From contig VFFE01007488.1 of the NCBI GenBank assembly GCA_008921705.1, positions 1,119,701-1,183,700 on the forward strand: 64,000 nucleotides of DNA, in the 5' to 3' direction. The notes beneath the pieces are model-generated. The model was given only the letters and a program-made list of their open reading frames with translations. It made no database searches and had not been told where the DNA came from. Position numbers and translations under genes: made by a program. Within the stretch, counting starts at the first letter, position 1. Every line of letters begins with the position of its first letter. The stretch comes from Burhinus oedicnemus (Eukaryota > Chordata > Aves > Charadriiformes > Burhinidae). Below, piece after piece: positions 28,301 to 40,901 of the stretch.

Positions 28301-30882
28301 ACTGTTGTACGTTGCTTGCTTCAATAAACATTTACACTGCCTTCAACCACAGGAAAAATTACAGGACAAGAGTGATTTCGCATCCTTTCAGGGGGCCCTA
28401 TCGCCCAATTCACTCTGCCTTTTTCAGCACAATTGGGATTTTCACAGCATATCACATTCCAGCGTCTGAATATCTCAATTTCCAAAACAAGATGTTAACA
28501 CCATAGATAAGGAACTCCAGCAAGTGAGCGAAAACAAGACTAGACTTTTTTCAACCACTGTTCAAATATCAGCTACAATCTCTCACCGAGTGTATGAAAA
28601 TAACAAAGAAGAGGCATCTCTAAGGAAATTATTTAGTCTTAATATTCTTCTTGCATCCTTTAGGTGAGCCATTCACAATATTTGTTTTCAATTGTAATTT
28701 GACATACTCCATACCATGTGCATTGCCAGATGAACAGTACTACTGAAAGCAACACAGGGAGAGCAAATATTGCATTCCAAAAACAAAGACAGCGTAGCAA
28801 CAAAAATGTGCAGATTTGTGTTAGACTCACTGTAAAAATATCTCCAGGCTAATCACTGTTACAGCATCCTCAATATTTCCCACTGCTATTGTTTTCCTTG
28901 GGGGGAGGGAGAAAAAAGCCGTGATTCAAAATGGAAGTTCAGTAATTATTTACAGCCCAGTATGTAATCAGCAAGATGACTGGCAAAGTTCTTAGCACAT
29001 CAACTCAGATATATGTAAGCAAGGCATTCCTTCCCTGCGGTAGGCGGCCCCATGTCAAGCAGCTATGTGCTAGAACTTGTCCTGTGCTACCTGTTCAAAG
29101 GGAACTGTGCAAGAATATTTCAAGCTCTGACAGATACCACTTTGTGCAAAAACATCCACAGGAGCATTACAAAAAAAGACAGCACTGATGTTTCAGCAAC
29201 CCCTGTGTCAAGAAAGGTGCTCTCCTGCATTTTTATTGACATGAAGGAAGCAGATGATGATTCCTTGTACAACCAGAGCTAGCACTGTCGATACTGATTT
29301 GCTACTAGTCCCGGGCTCCTTTCTATGCCTTTTACCAAACTCTATTATTTAAGACTTTGCACCTCTGTTTTTCAGAGATGCTACTGAAAATGCAAAATAA
29401 CCTGGTGAAATTTTGCATCTCTGAGACAGTACAAAGTACCCAACAAAAACAATGCAATTAAAAAAAAAAAAAAAGGCCATTGTTTGCAGCATTTTATTAC
29501 TACAGGATTAACAAGTGCCAAAGTGTGTTGTCCTTTCTCTCAGCAAGTATTTACAAAAAGTCTTGAGGACACTCAAATGCATTATGCGGAAGAATTAAGG
29601 ACACAGTCATTCCTGCCTACAGCTGGAACTGGAATACATAAGATCGGGTCCACATATAAAAAATACTTTTCAAGTAAAAACATGTTTTCTCCACTAAGCA
29701 GAACACTACATGCAGTGTGCATCTTTGCACATTCACATTCCTATAAACAACAGCCTTACAACCAGGTTTCATAACAATAACTAGTTTTATCCTTTGGGCT
29801 AAAAACTTTTTCTTTTTTTTAAACTAGCTTTACAGAAAGCAGAAGTTTCAGAGTTCCTGCAAGTGAGTCTAAAGTCCAGTAAAAACACAGCAACACACGT
29901 ACGCAGGGTTTTGACCTTTAGTCAGGTTTTTATTCTGCTATACCAGATCTTAATGCACGCCAAGAATAGGAATATATTTTTAGATAGTTAGATATAAGAA
30001 AGACAAAAATGGGATGACAAAACACGAGAGAAAAAGAAGAAAGAAAAGCCTATACCTAATACACCTAAAGTATATCTGATCTTTTCCTGGATATTCTTCA
30101 ATTACTTTTTGCGGTTATGCTCCTCTTATAACCCCTGCGTTACAGGCCTAAAGCAATATTAGAAAACATTATTTTTCTTGTAACGTATAAAATCAAAAAA
30201 GAAAGGCCAAGTACCCACACAGTGTTGGCATTTACTGAACCTACTCTTCACCACTTGCTGCAAGACTGCAAATTTACTCAGGTCATAAAACTTAATCTTC
30301 AATTTGAGAAGGATACATGGGATTTCTCAGAGCATCACCTCGGAGGACTGAAAATCCACCTGCCTTCTCTCCAACATCACGTATGATTTTTTTTTTCCTT
30401 AGTGAACGTAACATCTGAAGTATCGCTTTCTGAAGAACTTAAGAACATTTCAGAAATAATAGTTTCCTCTTTAGGACAACTTTCCAAACGTAAAAGGGCC
30501 ATACATCTATTAAGTACACACTTCCCAAATCTGCAGGGGGATATCTTGGCCCCTGATTTTCTTCAGTTCTGCCAACCAGCAATAAAAAGAAACCAATGAA
30601 AAACACAAAACCAGTCAATTTGCGTCCGTCCTTTTAAACACTCTCTAGTATGGTGGAAGAGTCAAAACACATACCGATTTCCAGTGTTGCCAGCTGGGAA
30701 AGTTAGGAGGGAGAGGAGAGGAAAGCAGGGGGGTTACTCAGAAGGGGCAGGAGGAGCTCAAAGCAGAGGTCCTTGCTGAGCAGCCCTGCCTCCTTCCTCC
30801 GTGCACAGGCTCAATCTGTTCTTGGCATTGACTCTAAAGTATTTGTTTTTACTGAGCACCGCTTGCACGGCACGGAACAGTT

Positions 30883-30883
30883 C

Positions 30884-30922
<39 letters not shown>
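30883..30922 (+). repeat. (GA)n(GACA)n compound microsatellite
   Basis: About twelve GA units pass directly into four GACA units, a single-step transition suggesting expansion of a point-mutated unit. Confidence 0.95.
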
Positions 30923-33900
30923 ATCCTGTGAAAAGAACAAGGTGGTTTTGCTAACCTGTCCTGCAAAACACGTATTTGCCGACATGGCCTGTAAAACACA
31001 TGTATGTACATAGACTTAAGATAAGTAATGTCACTTCTATAATTAAAACAACATCTTCCCTAAGTGGCTATATAAACCTTGTTTATTTTGATTGGACTCT
31101 TGTCTCAAAAGACAAGTGATATTACAGTTTGCCAAGAAATACGCAGAAATCTCTTCATCACTGTTCTGTGAAACAAAGTAATAGCAAGTGTAATTTGTCC
31201 CTTTGACATATATACCAAAGCCAAATTCACTCACTTTCCAAAAGGTATATTTGAATATAAGATTCAAATATGCTTGTCCAGTCACTAAATTGTTTATTAC
31301 CTGTTATGTATCTTGTTCTTAACACACAAATGCAAAAAGCATTACTAAGAAACAATGTCCAGAAGAGAAGGAAAAGGATGGAGCAGACAAAGAAATAAAA
31401 CAGACACTGATTTTCTCCTTGCTCCTCTTCCCTACCCCCAAAAGACATTATAAGATTCAAAGATCAAATACTTATCAGCAAGGATGCAAGCATTTAACCC
31501 ATTTGTTCTATTTTAGGCAAAGCAATGAATAAGAAGCACAAGTACCAGGGAAGCACCCAAAAATGGGGTCACGCATGGTAGCGGAAGAATAAAAGCCTAC
31601 AAAAAATTTAAATAAGCTATAGCTTTAAGTTATTCCTGAAGTTATTAAACCTTCCTTCATCAGACTTGAAAAACAACAAAACAAAACACCAAAAGCTTAA
31701 AGTATTTATATTAGGATCTTTACGTGTGCCCAGTTAGTATAGTTATAAGGAGCAATGCAATATATAAACAAACATGAGTTTTAAAAAAATTACCTACAGA
31801 GAATGTTAATAGTCTTAAACATATTTAAGAATTATTTAAAAAAAAAAAAAAGATTTCATAACTCATCTACTCCCACAAAAGTCTTAATGTTTTAGGTGAT
31901 AAAACATATAAAACTGAAGCAGGTCGCTGAGCGAGCTTTGATTACACTGCATGGGACCCATAAAAACGTGTGGAAAATGCTTTTGATTTTTTGCAGCACT
32001 TACTATGCTACTGTAAAACTAATTTTTACTTAAGTTTTGCTGAAATTAAATCTAACATAAATCTCAGTTAAAAAAAAAATATTTAAAAAAGCTGCTGGTA
32101 GCAACAGGAGTCTAATCTTGAGCTACTGAAACATCAGGTATTTCTTGAAAGGTCTATTGTTCCAAGAAGAAAGCTACCTGACTCTGTCCCAGGGTCACCA
32201 AAGCGAAGGTACTGACCTGTCTCATTCTGAGATTCTCTTCAATTGACTTAGAGGGCTGATTCTGCTTACACTACTATCAACTAAAGACAAGTCACCCAAC
32301 CCAAATAACATGGCCCCCAAGTGCAATCATAGCTCCACTGAAGTCACAGCAAATTTCCCACTGGTTTCAGGCAGATTTCACCTCCTTATCTTCAGCCCTA
32401 TTTTCAGCTGTGGGAAACACACTTCTTGTTTTTAAAAAAGCACACTCTATTGCCTCCTCTGAGTAAGTTCAAATTTACGGACAACTGATAGTATCTTCTG
32501 AGAAACTTAAACCAAGACTTTAAAAAAAAAAAAGCTGACATGCCCCCCAGGGACATTACAGAAAGTATGGTTACAAAAATCTTAATGTGCATGCACATGA
32601 TGGGTCTGGATGTCGTTTCAGTAGTTTGGAGTGCCCATTGTTCTTTGATGAATATTATTAACAGAAAACTACCATGACTATAATATTAGGAGTAACAGTT
32701 AATTATTCCTTACCTACACTTTGAAACCCTCCTGGCACAGTCATTATAAGGCAGCTGTTGAATAGAGTAATGGAGCAGCCTTTTCTTAAAGCAAGATGCT
32801 TATTTTACTTCAAATGTAAATAAACTCATGTCTCCTGCTGCCATGTAAAATGAGCTGTTCGTAAGTAAACGATTTTTTATCTTTCTAGTGAAGCAGCAAA
32901 CTGCCCTCTGTTCTCCACTTCTGATCACTAAAATCAGTTTCCTACCCAACTCCAGCGCAGACTGACACCTAATACTTCAGCAAACCCAGTTCTCAACAAC
33001 AAAATAACCACTGCTTCCTTAACAGCAACCTTTTTCAGAACACCAACATGTAAGAGTTTGCATGTTTTTCTCCCTCATGCCCCCGCTTCCAAGCAGAATA
33101 ACAAATGTGACTTACAGCTATTAAATATTCCAACTGAAGTACAATCATTTAGCAGTAGCAAAAATATATTTTATTTGGCATGGTACGTTGATGATTCTTA
33201 CACACTTTCTACACAAATGTAGGCTGCCATTTACTCCAGGATGGATGTAAGAATTAGCATTTACTGACCATCAGTACATAGTAACTGAACAGATAAAAAT
33301 GTCAATCCTGTCTTATTTCCAAGCTTTCTCTCACCAGCTGAAGGATCAGTTCTTTTTCCTTTTCAACCTGCATTTTTTTCCCCGTGCAGTTTCAAAGAAA
33401 TGATAGAAGCTACTGAAATGTTTCTATTTACCATAATAATGCAATTCCGCTACTTTAGGGATTTTCTTCGGTAAACAATCTCAGATGACCAGCATTAAGA
33501 TGAAGAGCTAAGCTACCATAAAGACCCCAAACTTATGTCAAATTTGATTCCGTGATTATCTGTAATCTGTGCTCACCTCCCTCTATAGAGTGAATTACAC
33601 TCAATAGAAGGGATAATTCTAAAGGGGACAATACAACATAAAGCCTTATCCTGCCATGAACTAAAGTAGCAGCCTTTTTTTCAATTTAGTCAATGAGGCT
33701 TAGTATACCCAAAAGAAAGAACCATGCTAAACATTTTCCTACAGTCTGCACAAGCACAGTATTTAGCATTTAAAAGATTTTTAAATCTTAAAATCTAAAT
33801 AGAAATTTTAAAATCCCATTTCTTTACATGACAAAGAGCAGCAACTTTTCTTTGTAATTATTAACACTTGACCATCAAAAGATACATTCTTAAAGGTGAC

Positions 33901-34229
33901 CTTACAAGGAAGACAAATAGCTGTGACTTCTCGTCCCTTTTTCTGATTCATAAAAGGAAGGATTCAAACTTTACACTCTCCAGGAAGCATTTCTTCTGCT
34001 TATTTTATTGACAATTTTGTTTTTTTTCCTGGAAGTTTATAGCAGTTCAACAGGATGGCAAATACATAATTAAATAAAATTTTACAGAGGATTTATTTTC
34101 ATTCAAAGTATTTACGTGTTTTTAATAGCAGAGGAAGTTGAGAATCTTTACTAGTTTCAACCTTTCTGCTTTCCAGGAATTACTAAGTAGGTCCATAATC
34201 TACTAGTGAGAGCTCCAACTAAATGCCCA

Positions 34230-34360
34230 CGAAAAAAAACAAAATGAAACAAACAAACAAAAACCTAAAATAGAACATAAATACACACACATCCAAAAAA
34301 ACCCAAAAGAAAAACACACACCCCCAAAAAAAACCCAAGGCAAATCAAACAAAAATCTGT
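34230..34360 (+). repeat. A/C-rich low-complexity tract
   Basis: AAAC/AAAAC/CCAAAAA strings dominate 130 bases, including two runs of seven or eight A. The minus-strand open frame over it is a low-complexity artefact rich in F, S, C and W. Confidence 0.8.
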
Positions 34361-35124
34361 AAAACATACTTCTGAAGCACATGCTGATCAAAGCTTCACA
34401 CTCCCTTTTTATGTGTGTGTATGAAATGCATCTATCAATCTTTAAGAAAAAGCAATGTTTTGTCCTCTGCTGGTTGTTTTTGAGATTCAATCATACTGAT
34501 TCATTCTCTGTTCTTGCAAAATAAATAGGCTAAGAAACAAAAACATGCTTATTTTCTGTGTCTGCTCCCTTAACCAATACTAACATCAACTGTGCTAAAA
34601 GCTGCTTAGGAGCACAAAAAATTGCAATCTACTCGCTGTTTTCTAGCTGGTGAGGGCAATTACACACACAAGACAACAAATGTATCACTTGACTAGTACC
34701 TGCTGTATGCATGCACTACGTTTTAAGTTAACACTTCAGAGCAAAACATTGCAGAAAGCCTCACTTACTTGGCATACTTCAATCTTCTAGAATTAAGATG
34801 ATTTCAGAAAGTAACACACACACAATCAGCCACCCAGTAGTAAACACATTTATGTTTGCTAGCTTTAAAACTCTACCTGCCAAGCCAACAGCCAATTGAT
34901 TTCCTTGGCGTAAATTCGACATTTCCAATCTGGGACATTACCCAATACGAGCACTGTAAACCCTTTCCTAAATGAGGTAATACACTGGTGCTGCTATAGT
35001 TCTGGTTGACTTGCAGTTTCCATTACAATAAATCCTTGCTGCACATTCCCAGAGGTTTTACAACTTTTCTACCCCTTTAAAAAGAAGTTACTCCAAGTTG
35101 AAACCTGCCACATAAGACTTACAA

Positions 35125-35213
35125 AAAAAAAAAAAGAAAGAAAAGAAAAAAGCAGCATATTTTCCTTAATCCTCAACATAATCTGTACATTAAAAAAAGA
35201 AAAAAAAGGGAAA
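35125..35213 (+). repeat. A-rich tracts
   Basis: A run of 13 A followed by GAAAG repeats (35128-35155) and a second AAAAAAAGAAAAAAAGGG tract (35191-35213) with ordinary sequence between them. Confidence 0.8.
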
Positions 35214-38200
35214 AGGCATTTCTCTGAATATTTGCAGTTCCACTCTTAAAACTATGAGGACACTGACAAGCTTTAGTTTTGAATCCTGCAAATCAAGAAT
35301 ATAAAAAAATATTAAAGGAACAAGTGATTAGCACCCTTTCATATTATAGTACTTCTATAGCAAAAAAGGAAGAAAGAATAGACAGAGGCTCAAGCCTCGT
35401 AACTGACTGACTGCAAGCATGCTCAAGGCACTAAAACAACTGCATGATCAGTACTGAAATTAAAAAGTACTGAAATACTCCATTTTAAACAGCTATTAGG
35501 AATGGCTATTGTACACATCCACGCAACTATCTTTCATAAAGAATTTACTATTCACTATAGCAACACGATCCTATTTACACAATAAGTTGTTGTTCCAGTC
35601 CATCAAGTACACAAGGAATTTTAATGCATCCTAAAAAAATCAATTAGGCAATGATCATCTGATTAAACAGGCACATCACACCATTCAATTCTTTCAAACA
35701 TATTCATAAATCCAAGCTTTCAGACTTCGCTGAAAACTTCCAAAACCTATATGTCATTATTTCAAGGAGCTGATTTTTAAGCTTGATGAAATCAGCACAA
35801 AATACAGTATTACGTGCTATTAACATGAAAAAGCAACACCATCAGCCAGTGGCAGAAAACACTTAAACAGATACTCTGAGGTATTTCTAGTTTTAGCAAA
35901 AATATTTTTACAAAGCAGCAGAAGGCTTTCTTACAGCACACAGTGCTAAAGCACCGAAACTCTTTGACAAGGCATTCTAACCAAAGCCAGGAACTGATTA
36001 GGGCATCATCACTTGCTTGCCTGAGGTCCAAAAGGGGTGGGGGGAGAAAGAGAAGTTAAATGAAAAGGACATTATTGTCTTTATAATCAGATCTTATTAC
36101 TCGCACTATAGTGAAATGTATTGCAAAATGAAGCCTGAAGTTTGCAGGTGCTAGGTATCCCTGCATACTAGGCTTTTCAATTTTGACATCACCTCTCTGT
36201 AATTCTAAGAAATACCTAAGAGATTAGAAACTGAAAGTTAAACCTGAAAGTACGTTTTTCTGCTTTCTGTTTTTACATACATACTGCGATCTCCCTGAAG
36301 TCCTGAGTGAGGAGTGCTAATAATCCTAAAATTACATTCATCCCATGTAGACCAGGAGAGAGAATACATGAGATGAGGAGATAGCAGTATTAAGATTTAC
36401 ATGCAAGACCAGCATTTTAAAACCTTTGGATGCAAACACTGGCCTTGTTGCAACTTGTATTTCAGTCATGTTGAAAACTGACAACATAGGCATAGGTCAA
36501 CAGCTTTCTCTTGCCTCCTTCCCCTCCCCCCTCTCACTGAAAGAGGACGGGAAAGAGACAAAAACCCAAAAGTAATCCATTCACCATACTTATTTATGCC
36601 TACTGACAAAAAAGACAAACTGTCTGCAATCCTATAAACTAAGTACATGACTGTCTCAGTAACAAGTTCCATTCTTATATTTCCCCTTTTATACAGGTGC
36701 AGATTATTTTGATTTTTAATCTCCTAACCTATTAAGACAATTTTACCCAAATCAGTCCAAATGCTTTATACATTTATTTGAGCCACACTAAGTTAACTGG
36801 ACATGCCCTTAAAATTTGACAAAATACTGCAGCATTCTTCAAATTGCTTAGCATTTTGGCGAAACAAGCTATCACCCATCTTCATATAATAGATCTGGAC
36901 CTCTTGTCAAGCATTAGAGAAGAAAGAGAAAACCTCAGATTACCATTAGCTTCATGAGAGTTTTACCTTTCTTTCCTACGTGCCTACATATATATCTCAG
37001 TGCCTTTATCTTTAGTTATATTAGTGAGTTACGCAAAAAGATTGCCTGGATTTCAAATTTTGCCCCTTCTATAAGGCTTAGCGTTTTGTTCTGGGGCTTG
37101 TCATTGGTAACTCATGAGAGATGAGTTCCAAGCTCAAACGCTTAGGAGATCTGGTTTCTCTCTTCACAGCATCCTTTGCAGCCATGTCACAGTACATATC
37201 CCATACTCTCCATAGTCTCTTCAACATCCTGCCATTTCCACACAGAATATTAAGAAAATCTGGGGTTTTATCTGCACATTCCTGTTTGGTATCAAGCATG
37301 CTGCCACCAAACAGCAGTCATAAGAGAATGTCTGCAGCATTACGTAGGTATCACTTTTTCAACAGGTTAGCAGGCTATGCTTGACACCCATGCTGCAGAT
37401 ACGTAGAATGACTGCACCTGATAACATTTCACCTTTTTCATCCTCTTTAATCTTTCACTGCTTATGCCAGAGGCCTCCCTTCCCGCAATCTCTCTCCTCC
37501 ACCTCTGGGCTGCAGGCTGGAACACACTGTTCTCTGCTGCAACATGACAGAGACCAGCTACCTACATCTAGACTATTATCTTCATTTCTACCATTTCCAT
37601 TAATTTTAGCCGGATCTTTAGGGTGCTGGTTTTTATCTTTATTTCTTCATTTGCAGCATCCTGCAGCAAAGCCTGCAAGTTAAAATCTGTCAAGTCCCAT
37701 AGTTCTAACCTCAAGCCACAACACTCACTGACAAAGAGCCAGACTTAACATCTCAAGGTCGTCTTCAAAATTCAAAAATCTTCACAATCTAACAAAAAGC
37801 CTGCTCGTTTCATCCAAGGAAACAGAACTGACACCCTCAGCTATCTTTGGGCAACAGCAGATTATAACTTAAAAATAAGAATAACCCCTCCCATCGATGC
37901 TTCCCACCCTTCCTACAGTGTGGCACTTCCACCCTCATAATCCATCTACTCAATGCTCTCTCTGCACAATACTTAAATCTGAGCACTGTACGTGTTTAAG
38001 GCCCAGCATTCTTTAACCGATCAAGTTTTTGGTAGTGCCTTACACTTCTGATAAATTCAATGTGACACTGTAAAGGACTCCAATTTTCAGAAAGTGCTGA
38101 GATTAATCTTCTGAAACTTCTGGCAATATTATTTATTTTATATATATTATATCTAGAAGTAGGTACATGCTACACAGCCAATTTTAACAAGCATAGCTAG

Positions 38201-38534
38201 GCTCTCCTTATTTAATATTCATGTCACAGGAGTAAAAATCCAGCCAGAAATCAAACTGTGACATCCTGTGCCAAAGACAACTTACCACTCAGCTGGTAAG
38301 TTGGCAATTCAATTTACAAACCTGCATTCCTGCATTTTAATCCTTTGTAGAAAGGTGGTAATATATGAGCAATATGAAAAGAACTGGATTCAGATCATTA
38401 GAGGTTCACAAACCAAACACACGAAGCTTTGGAGGCTGTCCAAAACAAAATCATGCCTAGGTGGTGATGTCCGTTCAATAAAAATTCAATGTCATAATTA
38501 TCCTCTCACTTTTTCCCCAAAGAGCATTAGTGCT

Positions 38535-38700
38535 CAGAACTGTGCTGCTGCTCAGCCAATTATATTAATGCTGTGAGAAGACGGATAGGGCCGGCAGCCA
38601 ATCACTGTGCCAGGTCACTGCCTGCTGACGGGTAATTTACAATTATCAAGCAATTAGCAAATGAAGTGAAAATTCAACACTCATCTCCACATAACGCAGA
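38535..38700. promoter_or_regulatory. CNE-like block near ARID1B exon 2
   Basis: Dense AATTA-type homeodomain cores (CCAATTATATTAATG at 38556-38570; TAATTTACAATTATCAAGC at 38632-38650; AATTAGC at 38652-38658) alternate with CCAAT (38555-38559, 38598-38602) and a TGACGGG string. Non-repetitive mixed composition like this is common in vertebrate conserved non-coding elements. It is about 1.4 kb downstream of exon 2 in transcript direction. Function is inferred from composition only. Confidence 0.28.
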
Positions 38701-39228
38701 ATAACTCATTTTAAATTTAAAAATATGTTTTAATACTTCATTTTGGCTACAACCACACAGAGAAAAATAAAGCCTCCTTTTCTCAATTTCTCCTCCTTTT
38801 ACAACGGACAAAATGCTTTGCTGTCTGAAGCTAGCCACCAAATACATTGGTTTGACATTTCTAAACTAAACAATCTCTTCCTTACGAGTAAGTACCTATT
38901 TAACTACAGAAAAGAATAAAATTGAAGACTGTTGATAATGGTACCATTCACTCAACTGCTAGATTTGAAACTGTTATTTAATTAACTGCCTGATTAACAT
39001 CCTGTCCTAGTGGATGATGATAACAAGAACTAGTCAGGCACCCATCTGCCAGGGAATCCAAAATTTTCTTTTTTTCCTCGATATTTAACAATGACATAAA
39101 AAATGTTAATCTGCAACTAGTCAGTTGCAGAAAACAAATGTCCTTTCCCATTAATGATCAAGTTATTACTCTGTTGTGCTCACAACAAAGTACAGTGTTC
39201 CCATTGCCTACACTTACATGCCTGATTT

Positions 39229-39253
39229 TAAAAAATAAATAAATAAATAAATC
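39229..39253 (+). repeat. (AAAT)n microsatellite
   Basis: Five AAAT units after a run of A, ending at AATCAG. Confidence 0.9.
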
Positions 39254-40034
39254 AGTAAAACTTAACTTCTTGATAGCCTTGGTTTATTCTCCCCTCTAGA
39301 AAACTACTGTATCTTCCCTAGTATACGATACAAACATTGGAATTGACCTTCTTTAAAAGGGTAGGAAAAAGGCAAAAGAGGTCACCATCAACAGTGAAAT
39401 CCAAGTAGATAAAAGGAGATCCTTACATTTCTGTGTCTTCTGATATTAAAAAAAAAATTAAAAAAAAAAAATTTACCCTGACTTTAAAGAGTTGGTAAAG
39501 GGAAAAACACCAGGAAAAGCTACAGGCTCCTACCAAAAGGGGAAGAAAAAAACCCAAAACTCTCAAAACACAACACCACAACAACAAAAAGCTGATGTAA
39601 ATATGTAACACTTCTGTATACACTGGACAACACTAGTCTTGCTGCACTGATGTCAGCTCTAGGTTTTCATCTTACATTTAAATGTACCTAAACGAAAGAG
39701 AAGAATTTAAAAAAAAAATATATATACAAGGCTAAAAATGATGTCAATTGGAAAAAACAGAAAATTGATGGCATTTGAGGTACTTCTCTCTCCAAAAAGA
39801 TACCAGCAACAATGTAAACTTTTTTCTGTTTGCATGCGGTTTCAGAAAACATTCCTGCTGTCAACTTAATATATTTACTTTTAGAACAGCCCTTCACCCT
39901 ACCCTCCTTCTGCCTGATAAATACTTATTTCTGATTATTATTTTTTTCTTGTGCACTCTGTATTACCACAGTGTTGGAACGGAAGAGAAGGAGAGGAGGG
40001 AAACCAAAGCAACACAGAAAAATCCTCCACAAAC

Positions 40035-40229
40035 CTGTTGCTGTGGATACTGCATTCCTCCCATGGCTGCTGGGGCTCGGCCCGGCATTCCCACGGGATA
40101 GCGCTGGGGGCCAGGAGGGCCGTAGGACTGCCCGGGGTAGGGGCTGCTCTGCTGCGTCTGAGAGTGAGGGTTATTGCCCATGCCATACAACTGAGGTCTC
40201 TTCATGACCATTGGGTCCATTGGGCTGCC
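40035..40229 (-). CDS. ARID1B: ARID1B coding exon 2 (internal exon, 195 nt, 65 codons)
   Basis: Seen: read on the minus strand, an AG acceptor (complement of 40230-40231, context TTTTAACAACAG) precedes GGC AGC CCA ATG, and the exon ends in CCACAGCAACAG followed by GTTTGT (donor GT is the complement of 40033-40034). The 65 codons are open in phase 0 at both ends, start [18 protein letters not shown] and end [12 protein letters not shown], and are rich in P, G, Q, S and M with no folded domain. Known: ARID1B is a large ARID-domain subunit of the canonical BAF (SWI/SNF) nuclear remodelling complex; this segment belongs to the long low-complexity N-terminal region far upstream of the ARID DNA-binding domain. 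From memory, the human exon after the big first exon has the same length and nearly the same residues. The paralogue ARID1A differs at [15 protein letters not shown], so I exclude it. Because 195 is divisible by 3, skipping would keep frame. The flanking exons are not in the window. Confidence 0.96.
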
Positions 40230-40859
40230 CTGTTGTTAAAACACAAGCAAAGAAATGCGTTAAGGTATAGAAAGAATAAGGTCAGAATAGTCATGCTTAC
40301 CCCAGGCAAACTATACATGTGTTTTCTCAATGCTTTATACATTAAATATTGACTTGACATACAAACAGGCAAAGCACCATACATATTAATTAGACGAGGT
40401 TTTGAATGGTGAGTTTGGGACTTCCATTGCATTTTAAAAAGGTAATAATTTTGCACTAAGACTTAAGGACGTCTCTTACCTACAGAAAAAGCAGGTATAA
40501 CTGCCCAATACATTTCAGCTTAAGAAATAATTAAGCATACTGTTGTAAACTGATTAGCATCACTGACTTTAATGTGTGAACATAAATAAAACCGTGTCTA
40601 TCAAGAGAGACGCAAGTAGTGGGCAAGCCATTTAACCTTGAGAAAATGTCTGTTTTCTTACCTTGAAAAAAAGGGAAACTTTCTTTTCTTTTCACTTTCT
40701 AAGAAGTGCAATGCATACAGAACACTGTATTTCAGTGCTTTCATATTGCTATTGTGTGCATTAATAAGTTTCCAGATCATAAGGCAAGTCATAACCCAGA
40801 TTTTACATGAAAGTTTATTTGCCTCCTTAATAGACCTCAGAAAATCCAAACTGCAATCA

Positions 40860-40901
40860 CTGATGGAGGGGGAGGGAAGGCAAGGGAAGGGGAGGAAAGT
40901 T
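40860..40901 (+). repeat. Purine-rich GGA/GGGA tract
   Basis: About 40 bases of G and A (GGAGGGGGAGGGAAGG-type), with one C, 630 bases upstream of exon 2 in transcript terms. In the transcript it is a C/U-rich stretch. Confidence 0.75.

Larger units (their letters stand above)
10700..38530. other. Long AT-rich intron with microsatellites only
   Basis: The stretch holds the poly(A), GA, AC and TA tracts listed separately and a possible degraded repeat at 32235-32400. I see no exon, tRNA or well-preserved transposon. Locally GC-richer parts (19330-20030, 22300-22700, 30640-30810) have only short chance frames. Confidence 0.55.
1..40034 (-). other. ARID1B: ARID1B intron downstream of exon 2 (partial)
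   Basis: All sequence left of the exon 2 donor reads as intron on the minus strand. The next exon, which should begin with MPPQYGQQG-like residues, is not visible, so the intron is longer than 40 kb. It is AT-rich and CpG-poor except for a pocket at about 9.5-10.7 kb. It holds one old CR1 (267-985), several microsatellites and A-rich tracts, and stretches that look like conserved non-coding DNA. Open frames of 60-150 codons scattered on both strands lack homology, splice logic or codon bias and are chance frames. Confidence 0.88.

Noticed and set aside
40035..40229. Assignment of the exon to ARID1A
   Set aside because: The stretch [15 protein letters not shown] and the following [13 protein letters not shown] match ARID1B as I remember it; ARID1A differs here.
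39951..40352. Plus-strand 133-codon open frame over the ARID1B exon
   Set aside because: It is the antisense shadow of exon 2; the minus strand has the splice signals and the recognisable ARID1B residues.
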